The translations under genes and the position numbers were made by a program. 51,322 nt of DNA from NCBI GenBank assembly GCA_900314525.1, contig OMVN01000016.1, positions 1-51,322 of the forward strand, given 5' to 3'. This document shows positions 1-9,228 of this stretch, piece by piece. Source of the stretch: an uncultured Eubacteriales bacterium. Its GTDB lineage: Bacteria > Bacillota > Clostridia > Lachnospirales > Lachnospiraceae. The first letter of the stretch is position 1. The number at the start of each line of letters is the position of its first letter. The notes under the pieces are model-generated. The model was given only the letters and a program-made list of their open reading frames with translations, was not told the DNA's origin and did no database searches.

Positions 1-254
1 TGGCTTTTTTTAGTTGAACTTTTATGGCTAATTTCTCCCGTCACTATTTTGGTTATTTTAACCTATCTGTATTTGGTTATTTTTGCCTGACTCTAACAGA
101 CCATAGGGGAGTGAGCGTATAACCGGAGGGAGGAGCGATAGCGACGGCGAAAGACATTGCCGTATCCGGCACAAATGTAATTGGAGATTTAGTAGAAACA
201 GAAGAGGATAACTATTCTGAAATCTGCTTTATTACGGAAGGAGAATTGAAAATA
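1..254. other. Non-coding region upstream of mobC, possible oriT
   Basis: I see no gene with a start codon here. Two copies of TTTGGTTATTTT lie in the first 100 bases, and a small hairpin (TGCCG, loop TATC, CGGCA) lies at 158-171. The frame of mobC stays open upstream to a stop near 118 but has no ATG. By position, just upstream of mobC and relaxase, this could hold the element's transfer origin, but no nick site was recognised. Confidence 0.3.
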
Positions 255-662
255 ATGAGACAAGATACAGATAAAAAGAAAGAAGCAATGACACGTATGG
301 AAATGCGTATATCCAAAGAGGATAAGGCACTCATAGAACAAAAGGCAAGAAAGGCAGGGATTACCACATCAGAATTTATTAGGAGAAGTGCACTTGGAAG
401 GCGACTTCCGTGTTATGGAGATACCACACTTTTACAGGAATATTCTATGCAACTTGGTAAGATCGGTTCAAATCTGAACCAGATTGCAAGGTGTTTCAAC
501 CAGGGATTTATATCGGATAGTCTTAAGAATGAAGTTAGAGAGACTTGCGGGGAACTTTTGAATTTGAAGTTTCGGATTTTACCGGCACTTGAGGATGTAG
601 CCTGTGGCAAGAAGTATCAAAAGAAAACAAAAAGTACATCAAGCGGCAAAGAAAGTGGGTGA
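255..662 (+). CDS. mobC: MobC-like mobilization accessory protein
   Basis: Small DNA-binding relaxosome protein that would help the relaxase act at oriT. The N-terminal half reads as a ribbon-helix-helix (MRISKEDKALIEQKARKAG, then TTSEFIRRSALG). The C-terminal part carries LGKIGSNLNQIARCFNQG, typical of the bacterial MobC domain. I start at ATG 255 because AAGGAG at 238-243 sits 11 bases upstream; the TTG at 246 would leave only two. The relaxase starts five bases after the stop, so the two are probably co-transcribed. Confidence 0.8.
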   Translation: MRQDTDKKKEAMTRMEMRISKEDKALIEQKARKAGITTSEFIRRSALGRRLPCYGDTTLLQEYSMQLGKIGSNLNQIARCFNQGFISDSLKNEVRETCGELLNLKFRILPALEDVACGKKYQKKTKSTSSGKESG

Positions 663-666
663 TTAA

Positions 667-2604
667 ATGGCTATATTAAAGCATATTCCGGTGAAGAACC
701 GTTATTATTCATCTGCTGTAGAATATCTAACCTGTCAGTTTGATGAATACATCAACAAACCGATTCTCGATGAAAAGGGAAGGATTATGGAACGGGAAGA
801 GTATCTGATTGAGGGTGTGAACTGTGATGTAGATACTTTTGGAGCAGAATGTATTGAGACGAATCGATTCTATGGTAAAAATAATGCAGTCAAGGATGTA
901 AAAGCACATCATTATATCATATCCTTTGATCCGACAGATAATATAACGATGGAAGAAGCACTTGCATTTGGAAAAGAATGGTTATCCGTCTTTGCACCAG
1001 GGCATCAGGCATTGATTGCAGCACATCCGGATGGTCATCATGGCAGTAAAAATATGCATGTTCACATCGTATTTAATTCAGTAAGGAAATATGCAGGAGT
1101 GCAGGAGAAGTGGCATTACAAGCCCTGTGAATGGAAGCAGGGCTGTAAGCATAGAAGCACAGGAAGGATGATGCATAATGCCAAGAGGTGGGTGATGAGA
1201 AGATGTCTGATTCAAGGATATGAACAGGTGGATCTTCTTACCAAGAAACATCGGGATGATTACTGGGTAGAGAAACGATTGATGCAATCTAATGCGAAGG
1301 ACGGTATTGGGGTAACATCAAATAAAGAGATGATAAGAAATACGATTGATAAGTTGATACCGGCGGTAAAATCATTTGAACAGTTGGTGGACTACCTGAC
1401 CGGTATTTATGGCTGGAACATACGTGTTACAGATAAAACAGTCACATTTACTATGCCGGATATGAAGCGGGGAATCCGTGGTAACAAGCTGGGAGATGGA
1501 TATGGAAAAGCTGAACTAATCGAACGTATTGATGTTGCTGTAAAAGAGAAGGCTGCTGTTGAAGCCAAAAGGATTGCAGAAGAAAATGAAAGAGCAGAAG
1601 CAAAGAGGATTGCAGAGGCAAAAGCTAAGGCGGAAGCAGAGGCAAGAGAAAAAGCAAGGCTGGAAGCAGAAAGAAAAGCGGCTGCTGAAAAAGCGGAGCA
1701 GAGAAGAAAAGAAGAATTGTCTCAGCAAAAGAGAAAATTAGCATTTGAACGCAATAGTATTCAACATAATTATTTTATGGAAAATGCTAATTCGGATGAT
1801 TGGAATTCAGATTATGCGAAGTATCTGATGGCAGAGAAGATTACAGATTATGATTCCAAAACACTGGAAGAGTTATCTGTGCCGATTCTGACGAAGGAAG
1901 AATTTGAGCAGAAGCAGATTGAAAAAATGCAGGAGGCAATCAGTGAGAAAGCACGAGAATTATGGAATGATGCACTCAGTAATATTGATGGCACGGTATA
2001 TTCGAATAAGTGGGAATACCTGGACTATTTAGAAGAGATAAGGTTTCGACGGGTATCTACACTTACCTTGCAACAGGTAAAAGAACCAATTCTATCTTTT
2101 GTGGAATTCAATGAGATGAAGGAACGGGAAAGTGTCATGCATGTAGAATCGGTTGAAAGTGTTCAGAATGTTGTAGTGGACGAGGAAACAGAAGAAACAA
2201 TTGCTGTTCAACCAAAGTCGACAGAAAAGCTTGAGATTCAGGAGATTTCGAGAACAAAACCAATAGTAGAAGCGGTTGCTGACGTTGAACCGGTTATTGA
2301 AAGACCGTTAACTATTGAAGAGAGGGCAAGAGTAATATCGTCAAAAATTCGAGAAAAATATGGAAGATATGACAAAGTGCCAGTGAAGGTAAAGGCAGAG
2401 ATGTTCCAATTTTCTATAGATGATTTGCAAACGGATATGAAGCTGCATTCATTGGTGTTAAAAGAGCTTAATGTGAAAATGTATAGTTCGGAATTGTACG
2501 ATGATTATATGAGTGTTGTGGATGTGACGGATAAGAAAAAGCTAAAGGAGGAGCGGAGTATTAATTATTACAGTAGTGAGAAACGTTGGAATAAGAGTAG
2601 ATAG
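667..2604 (+). CDS. Relaxase/mobilization nuclease (MobA/VirD2-like), element 1
   Basis: Nicks oriT and pilots the strand during conjugative mobilization. The N-terminal nuclease part has conserved tyrosines (NRYYSSAVEYLTCQF) and the metal-binding motif NMHVHIVFNSV, with H131 and H133. Residues about 285-360 form a highly charged Ala/Glu/Lys coiled coil (AEAKAKAEAEAREKARLE). The C-terminal end (ELYDDYMSV, EKRWNKSR) resembles the end of the relaxase in element 2 (QLYEEYQKI, EKQWNKGR), so the two mobilization modules share an architecture. No type IV secretion genes are visible, so transfer would need a helper element. Length (645 aa) is complete. Confidence 0.85.
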   Translation: MAILKHIPVKNRYYSSAVEYLTCQFDEYINKPILDEKGRIMEREEYLIEGVNCDVDTFGAECIETNRFYGKNNAVKDVKAHHYIISFDPTDNITMEEALAFGKEWLSVFAPGHQALIAAHPDGHHGSKNMHVHIVFNSVRKYAGVQEKWHYKPCEWKQGCKHRSTGRMMHNAKRWVMRRCLIQGYEQVDLLTKKHRDDYWVEKRLMQSNAKDGIGVTSNKEMIRNTIDKLIPAVKSFEQLVDYLTGIYGWNIRVTDKTVTFTMPDMKRGIRGNKLGDGYGKAELIERIDVAVKEKAAVEAKRIAEENERAEAKRIAEAKAKAEAEAREKARLEAERKAAAEKAEQRRKEELSQQKRKLAFERNSIQHNYFMENANSDDWNSDYAKYLMAEKITDYDSKTLEELSVPILTKEEFEQKQIEKMQEAISEKARELWNDALSNIDGTVYSNKWEYLDYLEEIRFRRVSTLTLQQVKEPILSFVEFNEMKERESVMHVESVESVQNVVVDEETEETIAVQPKSTEKLEIQEISRTKPIVEAVADVEPVIERPLTIEERARVISSKIREKYGRYDKVPVKVKAEMFQFSIDDLQTDMKLHSLVLKELNVKMYSSELYDDYMSVVDVTDKKKLKEERSINYYSSEKRWNKSR

Positions 2605-2624
2605 ATTGAACTATTGATGATGAG

Positions 2625-2675
2625 AGCAGATATTTATTGACTTAAAATTGGGGTGAATTGGAAAAAATATCTGCT
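2625..2675. repeat. 11-bp inverted repeat downstream of relaxase
   Basis: Arms AGCAGATATTT (2625-2635) and AAATATCTGCT (2665-2675) are exact inverted copies separated by 29 bases. It lies between the relaxase stop and the promoter of the restriction operon, so it may be a weak terminator or an operator for the downstream HTH gene. There is no T-run after it. Confidence 0.4.
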
Positions 2676-2714
2676 TATACATAAATTTCACAGGTTGAAA
2701 AAATCAATTTTAGA

Positions 2715-2743
2715 TTGAAATATATATAATTTGGTGGTATGAT
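2715..2743 (+). promoter_or_regulatory. Promoter of HTH-hsdMSR operon
   Basis: TTGAAA at 2715-2720 and TATGAT at 2738-2743 are separated by 17 bases and lie about 46 bases before the HTH start codon. This is the only good sigma-A-type match in the gap. Confidence 0.45.
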
Positions 2744-2789
2744 AAAGATGTTATAGTAAAAAGTTGTAATGTCGCGAAAGGGATTAATA

Positions 2790-3011
2790 ATGGCAATTAG
2801 GTACAGCAAATTATGGAAACGTTTAATAGATGAAAATATGATGAAGGTTGACCTTAGAGATCAGGCAGGAATTACAACAAATGCGTTGGCAAAACTAGGG
2901 AAGAATGAACATGTGAGTACACAAGTATTGGAAAAAGTATGTAACGTATTGCATTGTGAGATACAAGACATTATGGAATTCGTTCCAGATGAGGAAAGGG
3001 AAGAAAAGTAA
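2790..3011 (+). CDS. Cro/C1-type HTH controller-like protein
   Basis: A 73-residue helix-turn-helix protein (LWKRLIDENMMKVDLRDQAG, ITTNALAKLGKNEHVST) of the small Cro/C1 class. The ATG at 2790 has AAAGGG upstream; an upstream ATG at 2769 has no ribosome site. It ends one base before hsdM, so it heads the type I operon. A homologue sits in the same place before the second type I system (31503), which supports a role like the C proteins that time expression of restriction systems. That role is inference. Confidence 0.75.
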   Translation: MAIRYSKLWKRLIDENMMKVDLRDQAGITTNALAKLGKNEHVSTQVLEKVCNVLHCEIQDIMEFVPDEEREEK

Positions 3012-3012
3012 T

Positions 3013-4620
3013 ATGGCTAAGAAGAAAACAGTTGAAAAAGCATTGAACTTAGATAGTATTTTATTTAATTGTAGGGATTACCTACGTGCGGCACGTAACT
3101 CAGGCTCATTCTTTGAAAAGAGAGATATGATGCTTACACTTGTATTCTTAAGATTTATTGGAGAAAAGTATGAAGACGGAATTGAAAGGTTAAAGCAAAC
3201 GCTGATAGAACAGGGATTAGACCCGGAAGATGAAAATATAAGAGCAGCCTTTTTTGATGATGCTACTTTCGCAGATGGAACATATAATTTACCACCAGAA
3301 GCAAGATGGTCGACAATCATTAATACACCGGCTCCGGGATTAAATGTTGCACTTGATACTGCTTTGCAAAGACTCGAGGAAGAAGATTCACAATTAAAGG
3401 GGTGTTTTGTTAAAGGAACATTTACTGCACGAAATCTAGCTGCCAATGATATAAAGAAAATTGTTGATGAGGTAAACAAAATCAACCATAAGGCATTTGG
3501 CGAAGAGAAGGATCTTATTGGTCGTGTATACGAATATTTTCTTAAAGAATTTGCAGTAAATGCAACAAAAGAAGAAGGAGAATTCTATACACCGCATGAC
3601 GTGGTTCAATTGATTGCAACTATGATTGAGCCTTATGATGGCACTTTATATGACCCTTGCTGTGGTTCGGGAGGAATGTTTATTCAGAGTGCTGAACTTG
3701 TAAAGTCAAAGCAGGGAAACTTAAATGGCATCAATATTTATGGTCAGGAAAAAGAACCAGCAACATATCGTCTTGCAAAAATGAATCTTGCACTTCGAGG
3801 AATTAGCCATAATCTTGGTGATGAAGCTGATTCTTCATTCACTCATGACTTGCATAAGGGATTGTATTTTAATTATATAATGGCAAATCCCCCATTTAAC
3901 CTTAAAGGCTGGTATAACGACAATTTAAAAAATGACGCTCGTTGGGCAGACTATGTAACACCACCGGAAAGTAATGCTAACTATGCCTGGATTCTGCATA
4001 TGCTTTCGCATTTGAAGAAAGCTGACGGAGTTGCCGGTTTTCTTCTTGCAAATGGTGCATTAAACGACAGTGACACTTTAGAAATTCGTAAAAAATTAAT
4101 TCAGAAAGATAAGGTGGAAGCTATTATTGTTCTTCCTAGAGAATTGTTCATTACTACTGATATCAGTGTCACCCTTTGGATACTGAATCAGAATAAAAAA
4201 GGCGGTAAATATCACGGTAGAAATCTTCGTAATCGTGAACATGAAATTCTTTTTATGGATTTACGTCAGTGGAGGGAAAACCCAGTTAAAGGCGAGAACA
4301 AAAAGAAGGTACGTTTGGTAACGGAGCAGATTGAAAGAGCAGCAGACATATACCATACATGGCAGAGCGAAGGTACTGATGGTACGAATTATGAAGTGCC
4401 TGAACTTTATCGTAGTGTGGGTATTGATGAGATTGAAAGCAAGGGATGGACACTTACTCCGAGCAAATATATAGAATTTATTGACCATGATTTGGATATA
4501 GATTATGAAAAGGAAATGGCTCGTATTCAGGCGGAAATGAAAAAAGTTTTGGTGCAGGAAAAGAAATCCCAGCAGATGCTGGAAGATGCATTTAGGGGGA
4601 TTGGCTATGGGATTGACTAA
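3013..4620 (+). CDS. hsdM: Type I restriction-modification DNA methyltransferase HsdM, system 1
   Basis: N6-adenine methyltransferase subunit that, with HsdS, methylates the target and is also part of the restriction complex. An N-terminal HsdM helical domain is followed by the SAM-binding motif DPCCGSGGMF (D214 on) and the catalytic NPPF motif (N292-F295). Full length for the family (about 535 aa). I use ATG 3013 (MAKKKTVEKAL); a longer frame opens at GTG 2956 but runs through the HTH gene. The 3' end overlaps hsdS by 14 bases. Confidence 0.92.
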   Translation: MAKKKTVEKALNLDSILFNCRDYLRAARNSGSFFEKRDMMLTLVFLRFIGEKYEDGIERLKQTLIEQGLDPEDENIRAAFFDDATFADGTYNLPPEARWSTIINTPAPGLNVALDTALQRLEEEDSQLKGCFVKGTFTARNLAANDIKKIVDEVNKINHKAFGEEKDLIGRVYEYFLKEFAVNATKEEGEFYTPHDVVQLIATMIEPYDGTLYDPCCGSGGMFIQSAELVKSKQGNLNGINIYGQEKEPATYRLAKMNLALRGISHNLGDEADSSFTHDLHKGLYFNYIMANPPFNLKGWYNDNLKNDARWADYVTPPESNANYAWILHMLSHLKKADGVAGFLLANGALNDSDTLEIRKKLIQKDKVEAIIVLPRELFITTDISVTLWILNQNKKGGKYHGRNLRNREHEILFMDLRQWRENPVKGENKKKVRLVTEQIERAADIYHTWQSEGTDGTNYEVPELYRSVGIDEIESKGWTLTPSKYIEFIDHDLDIDYEKEMARIQAEMKKVLVQEKKSQQMLEDAFRGIGYGID

Positions 4621-5740
4621 ATATAAGCTTGGAGAATTAATAGAACTTGTATTAAAAACGAATTCAGAATTGCGATATGGTCCAGATGATGTAAGAGGCA
4701 TGACCATTACTAAGGAAATAATACCTACGAAAGCTGATGTAACGGGAACGGATTTGTCAAAATTCTTAGTGGTAAGTCCTGGAGAATTCATTTACAACCC
4801 AAGAACACATGGCAAAAGAATTGGTTTTGGCTACAATAACACAGGCGATACATTTATTATTAGTTGGAATAATATTGCATTCAAAGTAAAAACATCTATG
4901 AAGGATGTTGTCTTAGCTGACTATTTATTTTTACATTTTAAACGTGACGAATGGGATAGGGAAGCTTGTTTTCAGTCATGGGGAAGTTCAACAGAAGTAT
5001 TTTCTTGGGAAACTTTATGTGATATGGAAGTTGACCTCCCACCACTTCCAATTCAGCAAAAGTATGTTGACATCTACAATGCTTTGATTGTAAATCAGCA
5101 AAGTTATGAGCGTGGATTGGAAGATTTGAAGCTTGTTTGTGATGCGTATATTGAGGATTTAAGACGGAAAATGCCTTGTAAACCTATTGGACCATATATA
5201 GAACGACATGATGTAAGAAATGGTCCTAACGGAACTAAGAATGTTATGGGGGTAAGCACTGCTAAAGAATTTCGAGAACCTACTTCAAAAGTAAACCGAA
5301 ATGAACTGGATAATTACAAAGTGGTTAAGCCGCGTCAAATTAGTTTTGTACAGACCACACACAACGAAAAGGTTTTTGCATATGCTTTTAATAATACTGA
5401 TGAAGATATTGTGGTTACATCAGTTAATGAAGTATTTTCTGTAGATGAGGATAAGCTTTTGCCTGAATATCTTTCGATGTTTTTTAATCGAACAGAATTT
5501 GATAGATATGCACGATTTCACTCTTGGGGTTCTGCAAGAGAAACATTTACATGGGATGATTTAATTAAAGTTGAAATACCTATAGCAGATATCACTGTTC
5601 AGAAGTCTATAGCAGACATCTATAAAGTGTATAAAGATCGCAAAGGCATAAATGAAAAACTCAAAGCACAAATAAAAGATATCTGCCCTATTCTTATTAA
5701 GGGCTCTATCGAAGAGGCGAGAAAAACAAAGGAGGCGTAA
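4607..5740 (+). CDS. hsdS: Type I specificity subunit HsdS, system 1
   Basis: Target-recognition subunit that positions HsdM and HsdR on DNA. ATG 4607 follows AGGGGGA; it overlaps hsdM and ends three bases before hsdR. It has two recognition halves that look like copies of each other. The first has FQSWGSSTEVFSW near residue 122 and the second FHSWGSARETFTW near residue 304, each followed by a helical conserved region (QQKYVDIYNAL, VQKSIADIYKVYK). No inverted repeats or extra hsdS pieces are present here, unlike system 2. Confidence 0.9.
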   Translation: MGLTKYKLGELIELVLKTNSELRYGPDDVRGMTITKEIIPTKADVTGTDLSKFLVVSPGEFIYNPRTHGKRIGFGYNNTGDTFIISWNNIAFKVKTSMKDVVLADYLFLHFKRDEWDREACFQSWGSSTEVFSWETLCDMEVDLPPLPIQQKYVDIYNALIVNQQSYERGLEDLKLVCDAYIEDLRRKMPCKPIGPYIERHDVRNGPNGTKNVMGVSTAKEFREPTSKVNRNELDNYKVVKPRQISFVQTTHNEKVFAYAFNNTDEDIVVTSVNEVFSVDEDKLLPEYLSMFFNRTEFDRYARFHSWGSARETFTWDDLIKVEIPIADITVQKSIADIYKVYKDRKGINEKLKAQIKDICPILIKGSIEEARKTKEA

Positions 5741-5743
5741 TCC

Positions 5744-8700
5744 ATGGCAAGATTAAAAGAATACAATGGTCATTATTGTGAATCGGAATATGAGTATGCC
5801 TTCATTGGATTTTTGGAGGCCGAGGGTTGGATTTATTCTTCTGGTAACAATATTTCTCGTGTAACCAAAAGAGATGTGCTGATTGCTGATGATTTCAAGA
5901 AGTTTATATCCGATACCAATTCAGAATTAACAGAAGATGAGGTAACTCAGATTTTTGATAATGTTCGTCTTGTCGGAAGCGAAAGTGACTTTGCTACTTT
6001 ACACAAGGTATATGGTTGGATGGTTGACGGGGTACAGTTTACACCGCAAGACGGACTGGCGAGAATGATACCTCTCATTGATTTTGAAAATTGGGACAAG
6101 AATATATTCCGTGTGGTAAATCAGTTTACAGTAGAATATACAAACAATGGTCAGAAAGAAAATCGTAGACCGGATGTACTCTTATTTGTTAATGGTATGC
6201 CATTGTGCGTTATTGAATTGAAAAATCCTGCTGATGCAAATGCTACGATTTATGATGCATGGGAGCAAATTAATATCCGCTATTGGAGAAATATTCCACA
6301 TCTTTTACATTACTGTCCTCTGGCTTGTATTTCTGACGGTGTTAAAACAAGACTTGGAACAGTTCGTACTCCTTATGAGCATTTTTATGCCTGGAGACGT
6401 GTGAATGAAGGAGATACTGTATCTACTCTGCCTTTTGAAGAAACCGAAACAATGATAAAGGGTGTTTATGCACCTGAGCGATTCTTAGAGATTTTCAGAG
6501 ATTATATTTATTTTCAAGATAGCATTTACGATAGTGACGAAGTTGAAATTGTATGTCGTTATCCACAGTTCTTTGCTGCAAGATTACTCAAGCAAAGTAT
6601 TATTAATTCTGTTGCTACCCAAAGTGGTAAAGGTGGAACATATTTTGGTGCGACAGGATGCGGAAAAACTTATACAATGGCTTTTCTTGCCCGTCAGCTT
6701 GCACTTCGTTGTACAGATATACCTGAAATCGGATCACCGACAATTATCCTGATTGTCGACCGGGATGAACTTCAAAAGCAGGGGGCAAAGCTTTTTACAA
6801 AGAGTACGGAATTTTTGAACCTTGGTGAAGTATCTGTTGTAAAAAACAGAGCACAGTTAAGACAGGAACTTGGGGCAAGGCAAAGTGGTGGTTTTTACAT
6901 TTGCACAATTCAGAAGTTCTGCGACCGGGAAGATGACAAAATCGGTCTTATTAATGACCGACAGAATATTATATGTTTCTCTGATGAGGCACACAGAACT
7001 CAGCTTGAACATTCTAAGAAGATTCAATTCAGCAAGGATGCTGATGAAAATATGAAAGCTATGGTTTCAAAGCCATACGCAAAGGTTTTGAAAGAGGCAT
7101 TTCCACAGGCTACTTTTGTTGGATTTACCGGTACTCCTATTGCAGAGACATATCAGACTTTTGGTGATGAAATTGACCGATATACAATGGACCAGGCCGT
7201 TGCAGACGGATTGACTGTTTCTATCAAATATCACCCTCGTATTGCAAAGGTTTTACTTGATAAGGTAAAAGTAAAAGAGATTGAAGATTACTATAAAAAA
7301 TGTGCTGATGATGGTGCAACTTATGAGGATATCGAAGCAAGTAAAAAAGCAATGAGTTCTATGGAAGTAATTCTTGGGGAACCTTCCCGATTAGAACGTC
7401 TTGCTACAGATATCCATGATCATTATATTTCTTCCTGTGCAGGTGATCCGGACAGAATACAGAAAGCAATGGTTGTTTGTTCAAACAGAAAGATTGCATA
7501 TGCGTTACTTCAGAAATTCAAGGATAAATATCCTGAATGGTTCGAAGAAAAGAAATCACCTGATGGAGTTTCTGTAACCGAAGAAGAATTGAAAGAATTG
7601 AAGCCAATGCCATTTATCGCAATGGTGTCTAGTGTCGGCAGTAACGATGAAGAAGATATGTATAATTATTTGGGCGGAGTTAAAAATGATAAGCGTTCTG
7701 AAGAACTTGACGCTGCTTTTAAACAGGAAAAATCAAACTTCCATATCGTTATTGTCGTAGATATGTGGATTACAGGCTTTGACGTTCCTTGTCTTACATA
7801 CTTATATAACGACAAGCCTCTTAAGAAGCATTTGTTGATACAGACAATTAGCCGTGTAAACAGAAAATATCCTGGAAAAGAATTTGGTATGGTAATCGAC
7901 TATATCGGCATTCGCGACAATATGCGTGAAGCAATGAAGGTTTATGGTGGAGATACTTCTGTTGCCCCTACATCTGATGATGTTGAACAGGCTACATCAG
8001 TGTTCAGGGAAGAATTAGAAATTTTAAAAACACTGTTTAGTGATTATGATTTATCACCTTTCTTAAATCCAGATTGTGATCCTATCGAGCGTTACAGACT
8101 TCTTGCTAAAGCTGCCGAGTATGTGTTTGCATCAACGCAGGAATTACAAACAGAAGGAAACAAGGGCTCTCAGAAGGTTTCATTTAAAACCTACTTCTTA
8201 AAAACAGTAAAACGAATGAGAAGTGCTTTTGATATTTGCCAGCCTTCCGGTAATCTTGGTGAAGAAGAATCTGCACTTGCACAATGCTTTATGGCTATAG
8301 CTGGTTTTGTTCGTAAAATGAGTGGAACAAGTGAAGTGGATACAGATACCATGAATCGTGCAGTTTCCAAAATGGTTGAAGAAGCATTGAAATACAATCA
8401 GGTGGAAAGTGTTCTTGAAAGTGGCGAGGAAGAAGATATCTTTTCACCAGAATACTTTGAAAAATTATCTGATGTCAAAATGCCTGCGACCAAGTTAGAA
8501 CTTCTTATAAAAATGCTTCGTAAGCAGATTAAGGAATACGGAAAAGTCAATCAGTTAGCTGCAAAATCGTTCCAAGAAATGTTGGAAAAGACTATTGCGG
8601 AGTATCATGAAAGACGTAAACATCTTACAGCGGAAGAAGCTGGAGAAACACAGGAAAAGGCATCAGAGGATATTATTAGGATTGCAACAGAACAGGCTTT

Positions 8701-9178
8701 AGCTATTCTTCGTCAAATGAATGAAAACAGAGAAAGCTTTCGTAAAATCGGTTTAACCTTTGAAGAAAAAGCATTCTATGACATTTTGATTTCACTGCGT
8801 GACCAATATAACTTTGAGTACGGTACAGATAAAGAAGTAGATGGTGTTGTAGTCAATGATAAATGTAAAGCATTAGCTAAGAAGATAAAAGATATTATTG
8901 ATACAAAATCCTCATTTGCTGATTGGCTCAATAATCAGAATGTTCGTAACCAATTAAAACTTGATATAAAAATCTGCTTGGTGAAGAATGGTTATCCACC
9001 ACAGTATAGTCCGGAAGTATTCAATAAAGTTATGGAACAGGTGGAGAATTTTGAGGAGTATTCAGAATCTAATGTTTCACATAATGTAACTCCATTTGTT
9101 TCGAAGGATTATAAGTACGAACAGACAACCGATAGTACGTTAATGGTTGCAGAACCACCAGCTCCATATGGCAAATAA
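5744..9178 (+). CDS. hsdR: Type I restriction endonuclease/translocase HsdR, system 1
   Basis: Cuts unmethylated DNA after ATP-driven translocation. An N-terminal PD-(D/E)xK nuclease is seen in RRPDVLLFVNGMPLCVIELK. The SF2 motor has Walker A GATGCGKT at residues 302-309, the DEAD-like box SDEAHR, GFTGTP, and a motif VI-like segment (LIQTISRVNRKYPG). The C-terminal part is a long helical domain that would bind the methylase core. The 1144-aa length is complete. The reverse transcriptase-nitrilase gene starts 50 bases downstream in the same direction. Confidence 0.92.
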   Translation: MARLKEYNGHYCESEYEYAFIGFLEAEGWIYSSGNNISRVTKRDVLIADDFKKFISDTNSELTEDEVTQIFDNVRLVGSESDFATLHKVYGWMVDGVQFTPQDGLARMIPLIDFENWDKNIFRVVNQFTVEYTNNGQKENRRPDVLLFVNGMPLCVIELKNPADANATIYDAWEQINIRYWRNIPHLLHYCPLACISDGVKTRLGTVRTPYEHFYAWRRVNEGDTVSTLPFEETETMIKGVYAPERFLEIFRDYIYFQDSIYDSDEVEIVCRYPQFFAARLLKQSIINSVATQSGKGGTYFGATGCGKTYTMAFLARQLALRCTDIPEIGSPTIILIVDRDELQKQGAKLFTKSTEFLNLGEVSVVKNRAQLRQELGARQSGGFYICTIQKFCDREDDKIGLINDRQNIICFSDEAHRTQLEHSKKIQFSKDADENMKAMVSKPYAKVLKEAFPQATFVGFTGTPIAETYQTFGDEIDRYTMDQAVADGLTVSIKYHPRIAKVLLDKVKVKEIEDYYKKCADDGATYEDIEASKKAMSSMEVILGEPSRLERLATDIHDHYISSCAGDPDRIQKAMVVCSNRKIAYALLQKFKDKYPEWFEEKKSPDGVSVTEEELKELKPMPFIAMVSSVGSNDEEDMYNYLGGVKNDKRSEELDAAFKQEKSNFHIVIVVDMWITGFDVPCLTYLYNDKPLKKHLLIQTISRVNRKYPGKEFGMVIDYIGIRDNMREAMKVYGGDTSVAPTSDDVEQATSVFREELEILKTLFSDYDLSPFLNPDCDPIERYRLLAKAAEYVFASTQELQTEGNKGSQKVSFKTYFLKTVKRMRSAFDICQPSGNLGEEESALAQCFMAIAGFVRKMSGTSEVDTDTMNRAVSKMVEEALKYNQVESVLESGEEEDIFSPEYFEKLSDVKMPATKLELLIKMLRKQIKEYGKVNQLAAKSFQEMLEKTIAEYHERRKHLTAEEAGETQEKASEDIIRIATEQALAILRQMNENRESFRKIGLTFEEKAFYDILISLRDQYNFEYGTDKEVDGVVVNDKCKALAKKIKDIIDTKSSFADWLNNQNVRNQLKLDIKICLVKNGYPPQYSPEVFNKVMEQVENFEEYSESNVSHNVTPFVSKDYKYEQTTDSTLMVAEPPAPYGK

Positions 9179-9228
9179 ACGTAGCGGTTATAGATTTATT
9201 ATTTGAACAAAAAGAAAGTGAGATAGTT

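Noticed and set aside
1559-1741. Open frame rich in Lys/Arg/Gln in the relaxase region
   Set aside because: It is a shadow of the Ala/Glu/Lys coiled coil of the relaxase, without its own ribosome site.
4261-4791. 176-codon minus-strand open frame across hsdM/hsdS
   Set aside because: It lies fully opposite two well-supported genes and has no recognisable motif.
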